Source: Ascarosepion bandense
Lineage: Eukaryota; Mollusca; Cephalopoda; Sepiida; Sepiidae
Direction: 5' to 3'
NCBI GenBank assembly: GCA_037127315.1
Contig: JBBBDQ010000310.1
Span: forward strand, 5,440,001-5,504,000
DNA: 64,000 nt
The position numbers and the translations under genes are program-made. Of this stretch, positions 11,290 to 22,404 are shown piece by piece. Below the pieces are notes generated by a model. The model did no database searches. It worked only from the letters and a program-made list of their open reading frames with translations, and was not told where the DNA came from. Positions within the stretch are counted from its first letter, which is position 1. Every line of letters begins with the position of its first letter.

Positions 11290-11640
11290 TGAGTCAGAAG
11301 TGCTGGTTAAAGTAGTGACTTGACAGTGTTAGAGTAATCCTGTGATAAAAGTATTGGTTGAAGTAATCCAGTGACTTGACCCAAAGTCAAAGAGTTGCAA
11401 GTTCAATAAATTGGTTACAATAGAGATGAATAAAAACTCGGAGAATAGTGTCACTAAATGGAAATAACTGAAACTAGAATATCCAGAAAAGGCATGGCAC
11501 GTAGAACTAGAACAATCTACCCTAGTGGACAAAATAAATTGTTAGTTTCGAAATTCCAACGTATATCACCGGAGCATATAACGACCAAAAATCGTGAATA
11601 CACTGTTCGGACAGCTGACCTCATCTTAGTCCAATGGACA
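11290..11640 (+). repeat. tRNA-like SINE, tandem copy 1
   Basis: GTTGAAGTAATCCAGTGA leads into AAGAGTTGCAAGTTCAATA, which resembles a tRNA B box. After that come GAAATAACTGAAACT, ATATCCAGAAAAGGCATGGCACG and AGAACAATCTACCCTAGT. The same order of words recurs immediately downstream at 11,650-11,930. Confidence 0.6.
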
Positions 11641-11930
11641 ATAGCATAAGGTTGAAGTAATCCAGTGATTTGATTCAAAGAGCTGTGAGTTCAATACCTG
11701 GTCATAGCAGAGGTGAAAAAAAAATGGAGAGTTGAGTTACCAAAGGGAAATTACTGAAACTGAGATATCCGGAAGAGGCATGGCACGTGGATATAGAACA
11801 ATCTTCCCCGGTAGACGAAATAAAAGTTTCAAGCACTTGAACAAGGCCGGGACGTACAAGAGCCGAAACGTTGTGAATATGGCAATACAGATGAGAACAA
11901 CAGCCCAAATAATGTAAATAGTGAAAATAT
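11641..11930 (+). repeat. tRNA-like SINE, tandem copy 2
   Basis: Repeats GTTGAAGTAATCCAGTGA, GAGCTGTGAGTTCAATACC (B-box-like), GAAATTACTGAAACTGAGA and GGCATGGCACGTGG from copy 1. It then continues to GAGCCGAAACGTTGTGAAT. The head-to-tail arrangement suggests either insertion of one copy beside another or a local duplication. Confidence 0.6.
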
Positions 11931-12224
11931 ATGACAATTATCTCGACTAAAGCAATAACAATTAAAAAAGTCAAAGAATTCAAACACTTAAATACATAAC
12001 AAGCTATCATTGTTACACAATTGTCTGCAATATTTATGTATGCAATCATCGATGTGTTTACATACTTTTTTAACGGGCAAACATATATCTGTGGTGATAC
12101 CGAGCAAAAGCGATGGACCGGATGTTAGCGCTTTCACGACCAAAAAGCAAATGACCAAAAGTCGTCCGTGCGCCGCCAGCTCCGCGCAGATGTTCCGGTT
12201 GAAAACTAAAAATTAATCAAATAT

Positions 12225-12765
12225 TAAATTTCCAGTTTGCGAGCCTACGCGAATTTTATTTATCAGCCAATGGGAAGCCCAGAATCAAATACAAGTGTGA
12301 AATCCCAAGTGATCTGCTGTGATACAAAAAGAAGACATGAAAAGCGGATACAGAAAGCATCGACAGGCAGACCGACTCGAGGAGAAGAGAGTAATTAGTA
12401 TCTCTCTTGACCGAAGTCAAGTGGCTTACTACGCTCGCATCCCTTACCTCTTTCCTTCTTCCCTGCCTCAGAACTACTTACTGACCTAAGGAGCAACTAC
12501 ATCAAAGACATTCCTTACTCATAGCGCTCCCCACATTCCTAAGCATTAATTCTCTTTCAGCATTTTATTGCCATGAACATTTTAACGTCTGTTGGACTTA
12601 TACTGCAAGTATTACTTTAATTGTAAAAGCCTTAATTGATATGTGTATATATAAAATATTATTTTTCAACTCAAATTGCTTTTCTTGACTTATAATCATT
12701 TTATGACTTATAGTGGGCTATCTACAACAAGGCCAAATTCCGTTAATCTTCAACAATATACAACT
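12225..12765 (+). repeat. LTR-like repeat family H, copy 1
   Basis: Shares with 33,790-34,425 the words GCGAGCC-ACGCGAA, CCAATGGGAAG/CCAATAGAAAG, CCAGAATCA and GAA-TCCCAA-TGA. Later features include CTCTTATCTCTC-like pyrimidine tracts and TTACTTCAAAGACA-like blocks. It ends in an ACAAGGCCAAATT segment. About 550-650 bp with pyrimidine-rich interior suggests a solo LTR. No TG...CA ends or target duplication could be fixed. Confidence 0.4.
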
Positions 12766-13114
12766 ACCCTTCACTAGAACGGACTTCCACTGAAAACGGG
12801 AAAAGAATGGATACCCCCACTATATATCTATGGTAATAAAAGCGAGGCATCCTAATAAAGTCATATATAGATATATTCGCGAATCAAGACATACTTCAAT
12901 TAATGTTAATCATTACCAATGCAGTTGTTCCCAATCTTTGTTTTTCTGAGCCGCATTTTTGGAATTAAAATTTAATCACGCCTCACAAAATTGTATGTGA
13001 TAAAAAGTACATTAGAAAAAGGAGAAAATTTTAAAGGGAGATAATCGAGGATTCAAAGTCAAAACATTATCATTGATAATTCTCTCCTACAATTAGGCAC
13101 CCTAAAATACTAAC

Positions 13115-13605
13115 ACACAGGAAGATCTCAATAGAAACGAAGAAAAGAGTGCTAGACTGCTACGTGATGTCAGTTCTTCAGTACGGCTGTGAATGCTGGA
13201 CAATATCATCGAAAATGAGGACAAAACTGGAAGCGGCCGAAATGTGGTTCTACAGAAGGATGCTACGGATATCGTGGACTGAGCATACAAGCAACGACGA
13301 AGTGTTAGAAAGAATGGCAACAAAAAGGAAATTGATGCTGAGCATCAGGAAGAGACAACTGAAGTTCCTGGGACATGCAATGAGGAAGGAGAGCCTGGAG
13401 AACCTGATACTGACTGGTCAGATAGAAGGAAGGAGAGACAGAGGAAGGCAGCGGATAACATATCTGCAGAGTCTGATCAGGTGGATGACGGAACGGGGGT
13501 TGCCAGGAGCAACAGGAGCAAACATACTAAGAGCCACAAGGGATAGGGAGACGTGGAGATCCATGATCGCCTACGTCCTGAAGGGACAGGGCACATAGAA
13601 GAAGA
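13115..13605 (+). pseudogene. 5'-truncated LINE (GAA-tailed family), RT C-terminus, copy 1
   Basis: An open frame of 149 codons (from 13,149) encodes the C-terminal third of a LINE reverse transcriptase. Motifs in order are LDCYVMSVLQYGCECWTISS, FYRRMLRISW, a NDEVL segment, RQLKFLGHAMRK and GRRDRGRQRITYL. It ends with KGQGT and a stop inside GGCACATAGAAGAAGAAGAAG. The upstream part is missing, as expected for incomplete target-primed reverse transcription. Copies 2 (27.26-29.03 kb) and 3 (40.02-42.06 kb) keep more of the RT. This is the least mutated copy of the shared 3' segment. It is an AP-endonuclease LINE; RTE/CR1-like assignment is tentative. Confidence 0.85.
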
Positions 13606-13609
13606 AGAA

Positions 13610-15570
13610 GTTACTATATTATTAATATTTGATATAATGCAAAAATAACACAATCATAAAATTGGTCAGTAATTATTTATACTGGGACCATGCGTACTAT
13701 TACAAGTAATACATGATAATATTTTAAATTCTGAAATAATATTTATTTTTCGAATATGAATTTTAAAAAATTATTTTAAAATCTTTAATTGTCTTTCAGT
13801 CATTCCACTTCACCCGCTATCCTCTTCCACCGCACCGCATGCCGCATGCTTGTCGCGCCGCTTGCCGCACTGCACTGCGTGCCGTTTAGACACCGCTGCT
13901 CTGATGTAATGAAATTAATGCTATTCATCTACGCTTTTAATAATATTACCCTAACTATCATTACTAAAGATGTTAAATTTTGATTAGTTTCTTCATATGA
14001 CTTGACACTACGGTTCAAAACTCTATTCGTTACATTCTTTGGCAAAATGAACCCAACTAATGATCTTTAATTCATCTATGCGGTTTTTATTGTTACCAAA
14101 TCTGTTTTCGAACCATAGATTTATTATTACATCACTTCCTACATATCAACATATAGTTATGTTGCTTAAGTGACAGTCAATAAATGTATCTACCTATTGG
14201 CGTAATTCTTTTTTTTTTTTTTATTTCCGGTCCTCTTGTCGATCATTATGTAAATTTTAACTAAAATTTCTCGAACATCAGTGACTTTTGCCAAGTACCA
14301 CCATTTAAACTTACGCATTTACTCGATGTTTACTTTAGTCCCTTGTGACAAACAATATTGTAACTACACTTCGGTCTCTTTATTGCGGCAATTCCAATAG
14401 TACGGTACCTTTTTGAAACATTTTTTGCCATTAGTTCGTTGAGCGGCTGTGAGGGCAGCGACAGACGTTGTTTACAACTTTTCACAGCAGCCAACAGCAG
14501 CAGCGTATTTTAGTGATACACTCTTGCTCATTTCTTATATACAGCTGTATATTTGCCTGTTCAGGATAGTAAGTATACATCGTTTTTTGAATTTAGGCAT
14601 TTTTTATCCTTTGTATTTCATATAACAAAAAATACATGAAGGTTTGTTTTATTTCCTGTTTTTAACTTTGTTCTAACTTTGATAACACAACACTATATAT
14701 GTGGAATGAGATAGCAAACTGTTTCCATAGTACTTCTTAGGGGGATTTCTATCATCCGGTAATTCTGTGGTCCGGTAATAACTTTGTTACAAGGATACCG
14801 GATTAAAGAGTTTTAACTGTGCACAGTTCAATTTCCTCTTATATATATTCGATTCGAAAATGTCTTATGTTGCTTTCTTGCATATCCTCATAAACTATAC
14901 ATCTTCTCCCCTCCTCTTACTTTCATACAACAACTTCTTTCAGTAATATTCTACATTGAGTGGCTCATGGGTCATTGTTATTGGTGATCAATTAGTAAAA
15001 TAAATAAAATTTTAAATTCAGTGTAAATTGGTTAGTATGAATATTTCACTGAATGCAAGCCTCTAGAAATGTATTACTGGATTCATTTAGATAATGTATC
15101 TGGAAAAAAGATTCATTTGTTTCATGGACATTTAAATCTAATCAAGGAGTACAGTGCAGCTAAAAACAAGACTTTTATGGTAGCATAAGTCATCCATACT
15201 GTTATATGATGGATATTTTTAGAAGAAAGTTTTTACTTTTTACAATACAAAAATATTAAAGGAGTATTCGATTGTCGTCTGAGGCACAAAATCTATCTTT
15301 AGTAGGACATCTCAATCTAGGCCGGTTGTTATTAATTTCACTGTTAAAAAATAATAAAAAATTGCAGGAATAGCAACTCAAATACATGTATCTACTAGAA
15401 AGAACATTACAGCAATCAGAAATAATGTCGGATAAAACATCCTTTCAAATATATCGTTTAATTATGTTTGTCCCTCCCTTAGCTAGCGCGACTGTTACAC
15501 GCTGTCAATATTTCATGATCACATAGAAAGACGGAAAAGACATATCAGAGACGCTACTTTATTTTAGTGA
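13610..15570. other. Mostly non-coding AT-rich stretch
   Basis: No coding frame above 65 codons. Near 14,750-14,825 the words CCGGTAATTCTGTGGTCCGG and TACCGGATTAAAGAGTTTTAA resemble a pogo/Tigger-type terminus. I could not find the partner terminus. Confidence 0.4.
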
Positions 15571-15573
15571 GAA

Positions 15574-15604
15574 AATGAAAGAAAGAAAGAAAGAAAGAAA
15601 GAAT
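15574..15604. repeat. (GAAA)n microsatellite
   Basis: About seven GAAA units followed by GAATGAATGAA. Confidence 0.9.
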
Positions 15605-15888
15605 GAATGAAATATAGAATTAACATCCGTCTCAATGAATTGGAAAACGTTGTCAATATCAAATCATTTAATTTGTACCTCCTTATTTAAATAACTATCA
15701 GCAATCATATTTATGATTACTATTGCAATATTTTCTTTAAGTTGTTACACTCAGATAACCAAGTGACAGGATAATTTCTACGTATATTTTAATTTTTGTA
15801 GAAATCACCATGAGCTTATTGAATGATTAACTTAAGAATGAAGAGTAATCAGAAAATCCAAATATGAAAACTGTGAAGTTTTATCTAG

Positions 15889-15941
<53 letters not shown>
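15889..15941. repeat. (TA)n(TG)n compound microsatellite
   Basis: A TA run passes into a TG run without interruption. Confidence 0.95.
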
Positions 15942-16067
15942 TTAGGTAGTAATCCTGCTTTTCTGAAAGTTCCGTTAAAAATGACAAAGTGATGTGGTTA
16001 AGTTTATATGATTTTCATGTCATCTTATATTTTTTCTTTCAGTACATAATATATATATATATTGTCA

Positions 16068-16477
16068 AATATAAGAGACAATGAATGTGTATTATGTTTA
16101 ATCATGAGCCGTTCTAAACATCGTATTTTGGCTTTATTTCAGGTGAAAATAAAGACAAAAATTCTCCAACATTACAAATCTCCGCATTACAAATTTACGA
16201 GCTGCGTTTGCTATTTGGTGACTGTTGTCGTTGTTTAGCAAAGTTTTATGTCAACACAAGATAAAATCGTTTTTGATGGTGGATGTTTTTATGTTAACCT
16301 CCCTGTAACCTCTCTGAAGATGGCTCATTGGAGGGGAAAGCTTAGAACCAATTAAATAAAAAATTATCCAAATTTTGGTGAATTTTTGTTTTTATTTTCA
16401 CCTGAAATAATGCCAAAATACGACGTTTAGAACGGTTCATGATTAAACATGATAGACATTCATTGTCTCTTATATTT
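16068..16477. repeat. Foldback element with ~99-bp inverted arms
   Basis: The arm at 16,068-16,166 (AATATAAGAGACAATGAATG through CTTTATTTCAGGTGAAAATA) is repeated as its reverse complement at 16,379-16,477. The ~210-bp spacer holds CTCTGAAGATGGCTCATTGG, a word common in invertebrate repeats. Arms differ at roughly one base in ten. The structure suggests a non-autonomous foldback or MITE-type element. No target duplication is obvious, and a (TA)n tract abuts the left arm. Confidence 0.75.
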
Positions 16478-16515
16478 AACAGTGTCTGTTTAGAAAATTA
16501 TGTGCTGCCTTGATA

Positions 16516-16518
<3 letters not shown>

Positions 16519-16553
<35 letters not shown>
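16519..16553. repeat. (TA)n microsatellite
   Basis: Uninterrupted TA run directly adjoining the long hairpin that follows. Confidence 0.95.
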
Positions 16554-16556
<3 letters not shown>

Positions 16557-16700
16557 TGATACAGATGCACTCACGACAAAAGTTATAACTAATATTTATA
16601 AATAAATTTTAATCACAAATAAAGTATAATGCGATGTGATTAAAATTTATTTATAAATATTAGTTATAACTTTTGTCGTGAGTGCATCTGTATCGTGCAT
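16552..16700. repeat. Near-perfect 66-bp hairpin with 17-nt loop
   Basis: Left arm 16,552-16,617 (starting ATGCATGATACAGATGC) and right arm 16,635-16,700 (ending GCATCTGTATCGTGCAT) are reverse complements with a single mismatch in 66. The loop is 17 nt. No coding potential. Such low divergence means a recent origin or ongoing arm-to-arm correction. Confidence 0.9.
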
Positions 16701-17009
16701 ATTTGCTGTTCAATTTTGAGTAATGGCCATCATGGATGCCAAATTATGTTAATCGGGTCGAATTAACTCTGATGAGCGATCATTGAAAAATATCCCCACC
16801 ATCAATATTTGGTGGCTCGAGTCCTTTCTCAAACATGGCTGGGTCTAGTGAAGATTTACATTGTTTCTCGCCAATCAAAGTGGTCGATGGCTTTGTCAAA
16901 TAGCCATCGTTAAATTTATAGCCACAGGAGCAGTGAACAATTAGTTTATCGCAGTAGACTGAAGGCGAAATGTTAGTATCATAGTGAAATAAGTATAAAT
17001 TATAACATA

Positions 17010-17480
17010 CACTACGGGTAAAAAGGCGCCACTCTGCATTTCTTTAAAAATCAACTTATAATGAAATATCTTTGTATTTTTCGAAGTAAAAGATAATATT
17101 TCAGTAACTACAATATATTTGCAAGCAAAAAATAATCACTTAACTCTAAAAATTATCATACAACAGCATCATTTAGTTATAATTCATAAAACCACCAACT
17201 GCCTTAACTACTGATATACACATTCTTGGCATCCTTTCCAACAGTTTTGGAAAAAAAGGTCCATGCTAGACCTTTCCAAGCATGCTTCAAGCACTGAAAA
17301 AGGTCACTCTCACTCTTTGGGTATTCTCTCCGAAATTATTTACCCAGTTCATTCCATACGAATTCAGTGAGAGTAGAGGTTAGGAGATTGAGGCAAGCAA
17401 GTCATAATTTTCAAAATAATGTTCTTGTTTTTGACTCGAGGTAATCTTCTCTATTGAGGTTGGTGTGAAATATTCACACT
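17010..17480 (-). pseudogene. Tc1/mariner-like transposase C-terminal relic
   Basis: On the minus strand, 17,366-17,343 reads TEFVWNEL, matching the region that carries the catalytic Glu in Tc1-like transposases. It continues as REYPKSESDLFQCLKHAWKG. After a frame change it reads PKLLERMPRMCISVVKAVGG to a stop at 17,173, the usual C-terminal end of the family. At least one stop (after GK) and one frameshift break it, and the N-terminal and first DDE parts are absent. CACTACGGGTAAAAAGGCGCC near 17,011 may be the remaining terminus. It differs in sequence from the 60-kb Tc1 element, so two families are present. Confidence 0.75.
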
Positions 17481-17490
17481 AACCAGTCTA

Positions 17491-17496
17491 CATTGT

Positions 17497-17536
<40 letters not shown>

Positions 17537-17561
17537 ACAATGACATATATATATATATATC
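17491..17561. repeat. (TA)n hairpin flanked by CATTGTTG/CAACAATG
   Basis: CATTGTTG (17,491) and CAACAATG (17,535-17,542) bracket a TA tract, making a perfect palindrome of about 52 bp. A further TA run follows to 17,561. Confidence 0.9.
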
Positions 17562-17846
<285 letters not shown>

Positions 17847-17999
17847 CAATATATATCATGCTGTCATTTTAGACGGCACGGGATCACTCGTTTTGACATA
17901 ATTTAGAAGTGTCTCTTGGGACGTTGTCTTGTTAAAACGTGAATTTTTTTAAAACGATGTATTAATCTAATGGTATAGTATGTCTTTGTGAAATAAAAT

Positions 18000-18585
18000 G
18001 ATAATGTTCTTTTTTTTATAATTTCTTTGACCTCAATCAGATCTTCAGCCATTTTTGTAATCTCAAAAAATCTACTGAGTTGTTAATGGTGAAAACAAAA
18101 TATAACGTTTCTCATAAAACTATTAATAATTTAGCAAAATGTATTGTAGAAAGATGAATCCAAGTTTGATCGTTTTGATACTTAGAAGTGTATAGAGAAA
18201 GACTGAAAAATAAAAGCAAATACAGTGTAATTACTGAAATTTTATATTTTAATTTAAGGAAATACAATAATGTATAATTTTAAGATGATTTTTTTAAGAA
18301 ATTCAGGGTTGTTGCAGTATAGATCAGATTTTCTCATTCTTGCTTTTACATCAGGTTGTACTTGTAGACAAAAACTCTGAGCTGCATTTTAAATTTTAAT
18401 AAGAAAACTGTAGTCAACACGGAATTAAAAGCAACTCTTCTTTTTCTTCTACACTTTTACAAAAATTCACAATTCCTTGTGAAATCCGAATAGTAAAAGA
18501 ATTGATTCCGTACTGAAAGAAAAAGACAAAGCCAGATTTCGCATTCTGATGTTAAATTAATTTTCTAACCAATGAAAGAAAGCCA
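18000..18585. other. Non-coding AT-rich stretch
   Basis: No open frame, element or strong palindrome seen. Confidence 0.5.
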
Positions 18586-18589
18586 TTTG

Positions 18590-19235
18590 CAACTCTGAAA
18601 AGTTAACAAGGCCTATTGTAAAAAATTTCTTTCGGTATAAAAAGAAATAGAAAGTCGAATCAGTCAGTCAGGTGGGAACAGAGAAACGAATATGTGACAA
18701 AAGAAACTTCAAGTCTGACCCGGGCGTAAGGTTCCGTCACACATTCGTTTTTATTTCTCGTGTGCTATTTTCCTTTACCTCTTCTTCTTCTTACTTCTCA
18801 CCATTCTCGCAGTCAGCAAAAAAGAAGACGACGACAACAACAGCAACAAGATACTTCAACTGATTCCTAAATATTAACTTCGTTAATAAGTTAACTTATT
18901 GCTTTATCTTCCTTTTTCACTTTCTCGCCGACCATATAAAAAGGAAAGGAACACAGACTTTTTTTTTAGTAATCATGTTAACGCTGAACAAACTTATTCG
19001 GTCACCTACACTCTGGATTGACGTTACTACACTTTCTCAGTGAGCACTTAACTATTACCAATTGTTATTCTGTTCTTTTAATAAAATTCTATATTAACAT
19101 ACAAACGAAGCAATTTTATTCTTCCACACTTTAATATTCTGATGATATCCGATGAGACTTAAGTTGTAGGGAATTCGGTTATGTATGACACAAGGTCGAT
19201 TTAATAAACATATAGCCATCTCCCTACTACTTGAA
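18590..19235 (+). repeat. LTR-like repeat family H, diverged copy
   Basis: Contains CATATAAAAAGGAAAGG (TATA-like, near 18,935), a polyadenylation-type AATAAAATT near 19,080, and a 3' block AGTTGTAGGGAATTCGGTTA then ACACAAGGTC and CATCTCCCTAC. The same 3' block occurs at 34,352-34,415. TATA plus poly(A) signal spacing is what a solo LTR would show, but TG...CA ends and target duplications were not identified. Confidence 0.4.
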
Positions 19236-19654
19236 AACATCAGTCATTAAATTTTAAAAACAGTAAATTAATAAATAAGTCCCTAAATAATCATTTATTT
19301 TTAAGACATTACATAGTATATGTAAATATGTTTGCATGAAACCTGTGTTTTAGCAAATAAGAAAATTACATTTAATGGTTGCCATTTTTTACTTAGCATC
19401 CCCGAAGAAGATTAGCGGTACAATTTTCATTATAGGGATATATAAAAAATCTGTTATTTTTTTTTTTTTAGAGAAGTTGATTTAAATCCCTTAAGAAAGG
19501 CAAAAGGGAAAGGATTACTCACTTTTTCTTAATGATTTAGGATCCAAGGAATTTAGGATCCAGTTTGAAATATCTAATGACAAAAACTTTATTTAGACAT
19601 AAGTAATAAAGATTAACAAATATTCATAAATTACTTATCTGGGTATTTACGTGA

Positions 19655-19850
19655 GCCTTCCCCACAAAAGGTGGCATGTGACATAAGGTTGGCTTTTTAC
19701 ATGGGGCATTCCGAGACCTTACGCTCGGGCAAACAATGCCAGTAAATACGGCATCAACGGGATCAGATCTTGTCTAAATTATTCATCTGTTAGCTTAAGG
19801 CGTACATGGCTACCTTTCAAGGTGCCTTAGTGTGTTTAGAAACGCTGACA
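19655..19850. repeat. Short repeat related to the 21.7-kb insertion
   Basis: GGCATGTGACATAAGGTTGG, ATTCCGAGACCTTACGCTCGG parallels GTATGCGACACAAGGTC and TTTCCGAGCCCGTAAGCTCAG at 21,752-21,803. Boundaries uncertain. Confidence 0.4.
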
Positions 19851-19904
19851 TAGATGATAGAGTTTATATGTTGCTCTAATTTTAGCAAGAGATTTTTATA
19901 TGAA

Positions 19905-20245
19905 AAAATTTTTTTAATGTCATTTAAAAAACATTTAAAAATCATTTTTTAAAATAAAAACACTTAAAAAAACATTTTTCAAAAAATTCATTTTTCAAAA
20001 AATAATTTTTTTTGAAAAAATTATATTTTTTCATTTTAAAAAAAATCATTTTATTAAAAATCTTTTTTTAAAAGAAATAATTTAAAAATCATTTTTTAAA
20101 TAAAATCACTTTTTGAAAAAGTCATTTTTTAAATCGTTTTGAAAATCCTTTTTTTAAAATCCTTTTTTAAAATCATTTTTAAAAAGAAATATTTTAAAAA
20201 ATCATTTTATTAAAAATCATTTTATTAAAAAATCGTTTTTTAAAA
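19905..20245. repeat. Degenerate A/T minisatellite, unit ~14 bp
   Basis: About 330 bp built from variants of TCATTTTTTAAAAA. Each unit contains a T-run followed by an A-run and is therefore partly self-complementary. Unit spacing is irregular. Confidence 0.75.
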
Positions 20246-20249
20246 AAAA

Positions 20250-21535
20250 TAATATAAAACAAATTTAGGTTTAAGTATTTTCATCGAAATATACGGAATA
20301 CAGTTTTGGGTCAGTTATTCATGAAAATTAGATATAAAAATAAAGCGATCAATTAAAAAGCTTTTTAAATGTCTTTTAATTTTCAGATAAGATCAAGCTT
20401 TTGATGCCTCACGCAATTTAATGTCATTATTTCATCAGAGGCAATAAGTCAGCTATTGACATTCTCACTTTGATATTAAGAACACCTTTACTAAAACATA
20501 TTATGTATACTCTGTATCATATTATTTATAAGTTAACTGATAATCAGATAGTGCAATCAAAAGACACAAAGATAGATGAACACGATGACCCAGACAGTAA
20601 AGTTAGTTAGAACCCATATACCTGTTCTCATGAAGAATTATACATATTTGTTTTCGGACTTCACAAATTTCTTTTTAAAATAAATCTATAGATAGATTCG
20701 TTCATTGATTGTCGCATAAGTAGTGATATATAAGTAGATAAGAAAATATAGAAATACTATATATGTATGTGAATATGTGTTTCTATGTGTGAAAAAGAGA
20801 GAAAGAAGGAGAGTGGGAGAAAAAGGACATTTCTGTGAGAGATGAAAATCAATTTTCTAAGATAAAAATCAATAAAGTTTTAGCTCTATCAATTGTAAAA
20901 TCTTCCGCCTGTATCCAAAACATTTTAATTCCATGTAAATAACAATATTGGTTTGCCGTTCCAATTCAAAATCTCTTATTTTTACTGAAATGATCCCATA
21001 GCCGGAAGGTTGGAAGGAATCAATAGAGACGTAAATACATACGACATACTACACAAAAGATATGTGAATTTGAGCATAACACTTACTAAAGCTAACATCT
21101 AATTTCCACCGTCTGCTTTGAAGTAGTCGCTTGCATATTGTTTTGTATAATGGGTCAGTGTAGTAGTAAATATTCGTTTTATATTAGTTTCTCAGATGAT
21201 GTTTTTAATCATTTCATTCCAAGCAAGGGGACAATGCCACTAAGATGCAAGGGCTAATGGGAATGAAAGAGAATGAGACAATAAAAGAACTGAATTCAGA
21301 AAAATAAAAGATGGCGACTGGCGTTGCATTTTTGCATTTAAATCATTGAAAATTGTAAGTTAAAGGGAAGCAAGAAAATGGAAGAGATTTCAACAGGCGA
21401 GAAATACGAGAAAAGAATCTACTAGAATAGAACTTACTTTTAAATCTAGCTAGTGCAATAGTAAAACGGTGAGACCTAATTGTCAATCAAGTAGAACGCT
21501 TAAATTCATGAAGTCGAGGTAGCAAAGAAGAAAAC
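20250..21535. other. Non-coding AT-rich stretch
   Basis: No coding frame or repeat match elsewhere in the window. A purine-rich GAGAAAGAAGGAGAGTGGG tract lies near 20,797. Confidence 0.45.
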
Positions 21536-21539
21536 TCAT

Positions 21540-22400
21540 TAGAACAATTGCTATGGGATTGTAGAAAAATCAGGGGGAAGCCACATCACGGAGGGGGAAA
21601 AGTAACTGAAGTAGAGATACCAAGTTGCATTACACATTCTTCTTTGGATTTTGTCAAAAATCTTGAGATATATAACAGGAGCACCGAAACAGATATGTCT
21701 GTAATATTCAATCTATTTACCACCACCCTACTATAGGGCAATGCCCATAGTGTATGCGACACAAGGTCATTTAAAGTGGGTTTCCGAGCCCGTAAGCTCA
21801 GCCAAAAATATCCCTTTAGCCCTGCTCAAGGCCGGGTCAGGCTGTTGTCTATTTACCCCAGACGAGACTCTACTTTTCGGCGAAGCCTCGTCTGGATTCC
21901 TCTCCGCCCGAAGGCAGAGAGTCCGACAAAGTAACGAATCAATGAAGATCCGTATATTCAATGTATGGATAATAGATTTATAAATGTCCAAAATAAATTC
22001 TGACGAGAACATCAATGAAAAAATCACTTGGCACAACACGATGACTCAACTTTGCTAGAAGTAAAATTATAATTATCCCACTTCAGTTCAGAGAAAAACG
22101 TGATCTTAAGAAGGCGCAAAGAGTTGCTCTCTTGAAAGTTTGCCCCAGCCATGATGATGGAATGCTGAAAAGAGTCTCTATTGTGATTAAATAATAGCAG
22201 TTTTGTTTTAGAGGTGTTAAAATTTTATAAGCCATTAATTGTTCCAGCGAAGCAATTGATGAGAGATCATTTTCGAGAGCAGCTGCTAGTTTTACTTTGT
22301 CGGACTTATTAGACTTGCAACAATGACAAGTGCAAAGAGTTATGTCATCAGCATAAATACTGAGTTGGGAACTGATGACATCGTTAACATTTTAATTTTT
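21540..22400 (-). pseudogene. CR1/L2-like LINE reverse transcriptase relic, split by an insertion
   Basis: Minus strand from 22,400 reads QLSIYADDITLC (catalytic YADD at 22,355-22,344), then LENDLSSIASL. In a second frame come FNTSKTKLLLF and SNSLRLLKITF. Below 21,704 the same protein continues as DVASP within an LFPLRDVASP stretch (21,600-21,570), corresponding to the RRDVASL word near the LINE C-terminus. Stops and frameshifts occur throughout. The coding order is interrupted at 21,717-21,952 by an insertion flanked by a near-perfect 13-bp duplication. The plus-strand LINE at 44.08-44.43 kb carries the same RRDVA segment and is probably the same family. Confidence 0.75.
21704..21965. mobile_element. 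Short insertion with 13-bp target-site duplication inside the LINE relic
   Basis: ATATTCAATCTAT (21,704-21,716) and ATATTCAATGTAT (21,953-21,965) bracket about 236 bp. They match at 12 of 13 positions. The insert contains CAAGGTC, TTTCCGAGCCCGTAAGCTCAG and a GC-rich hairpin (CCAGACGAGAC ... GCCTCGTCTGG). It shares its CAAGGTC block with the family H 3' ends and the 19.66-kb repeat. A SINE or small LTR-related element would fit. The class is undetermined. Confidence 0.65.
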
Positions 22401-22404
22401 TAAT

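Noticed and set aside
13789..13983. 64-codon Cys/His-containing frame as a zinc-finger exon
   Set aside because: Cys and His spacing fits no finger class; sits in low-complexity CCGCACTGC repeats.
14745..14830. pogo-type terminal inverted repeat
   Set aside because: Only one terminus resembles the family; no partner end or transposase found nearby.
16310..16360. CTCTGAAGATGGCTCATTGG...GGGGAAAGC as another hammerhead
   Set aside because: Contains CTGAAGA and GAAA, but I could not close stem I or a convincing stem III, so it stays unassigned.
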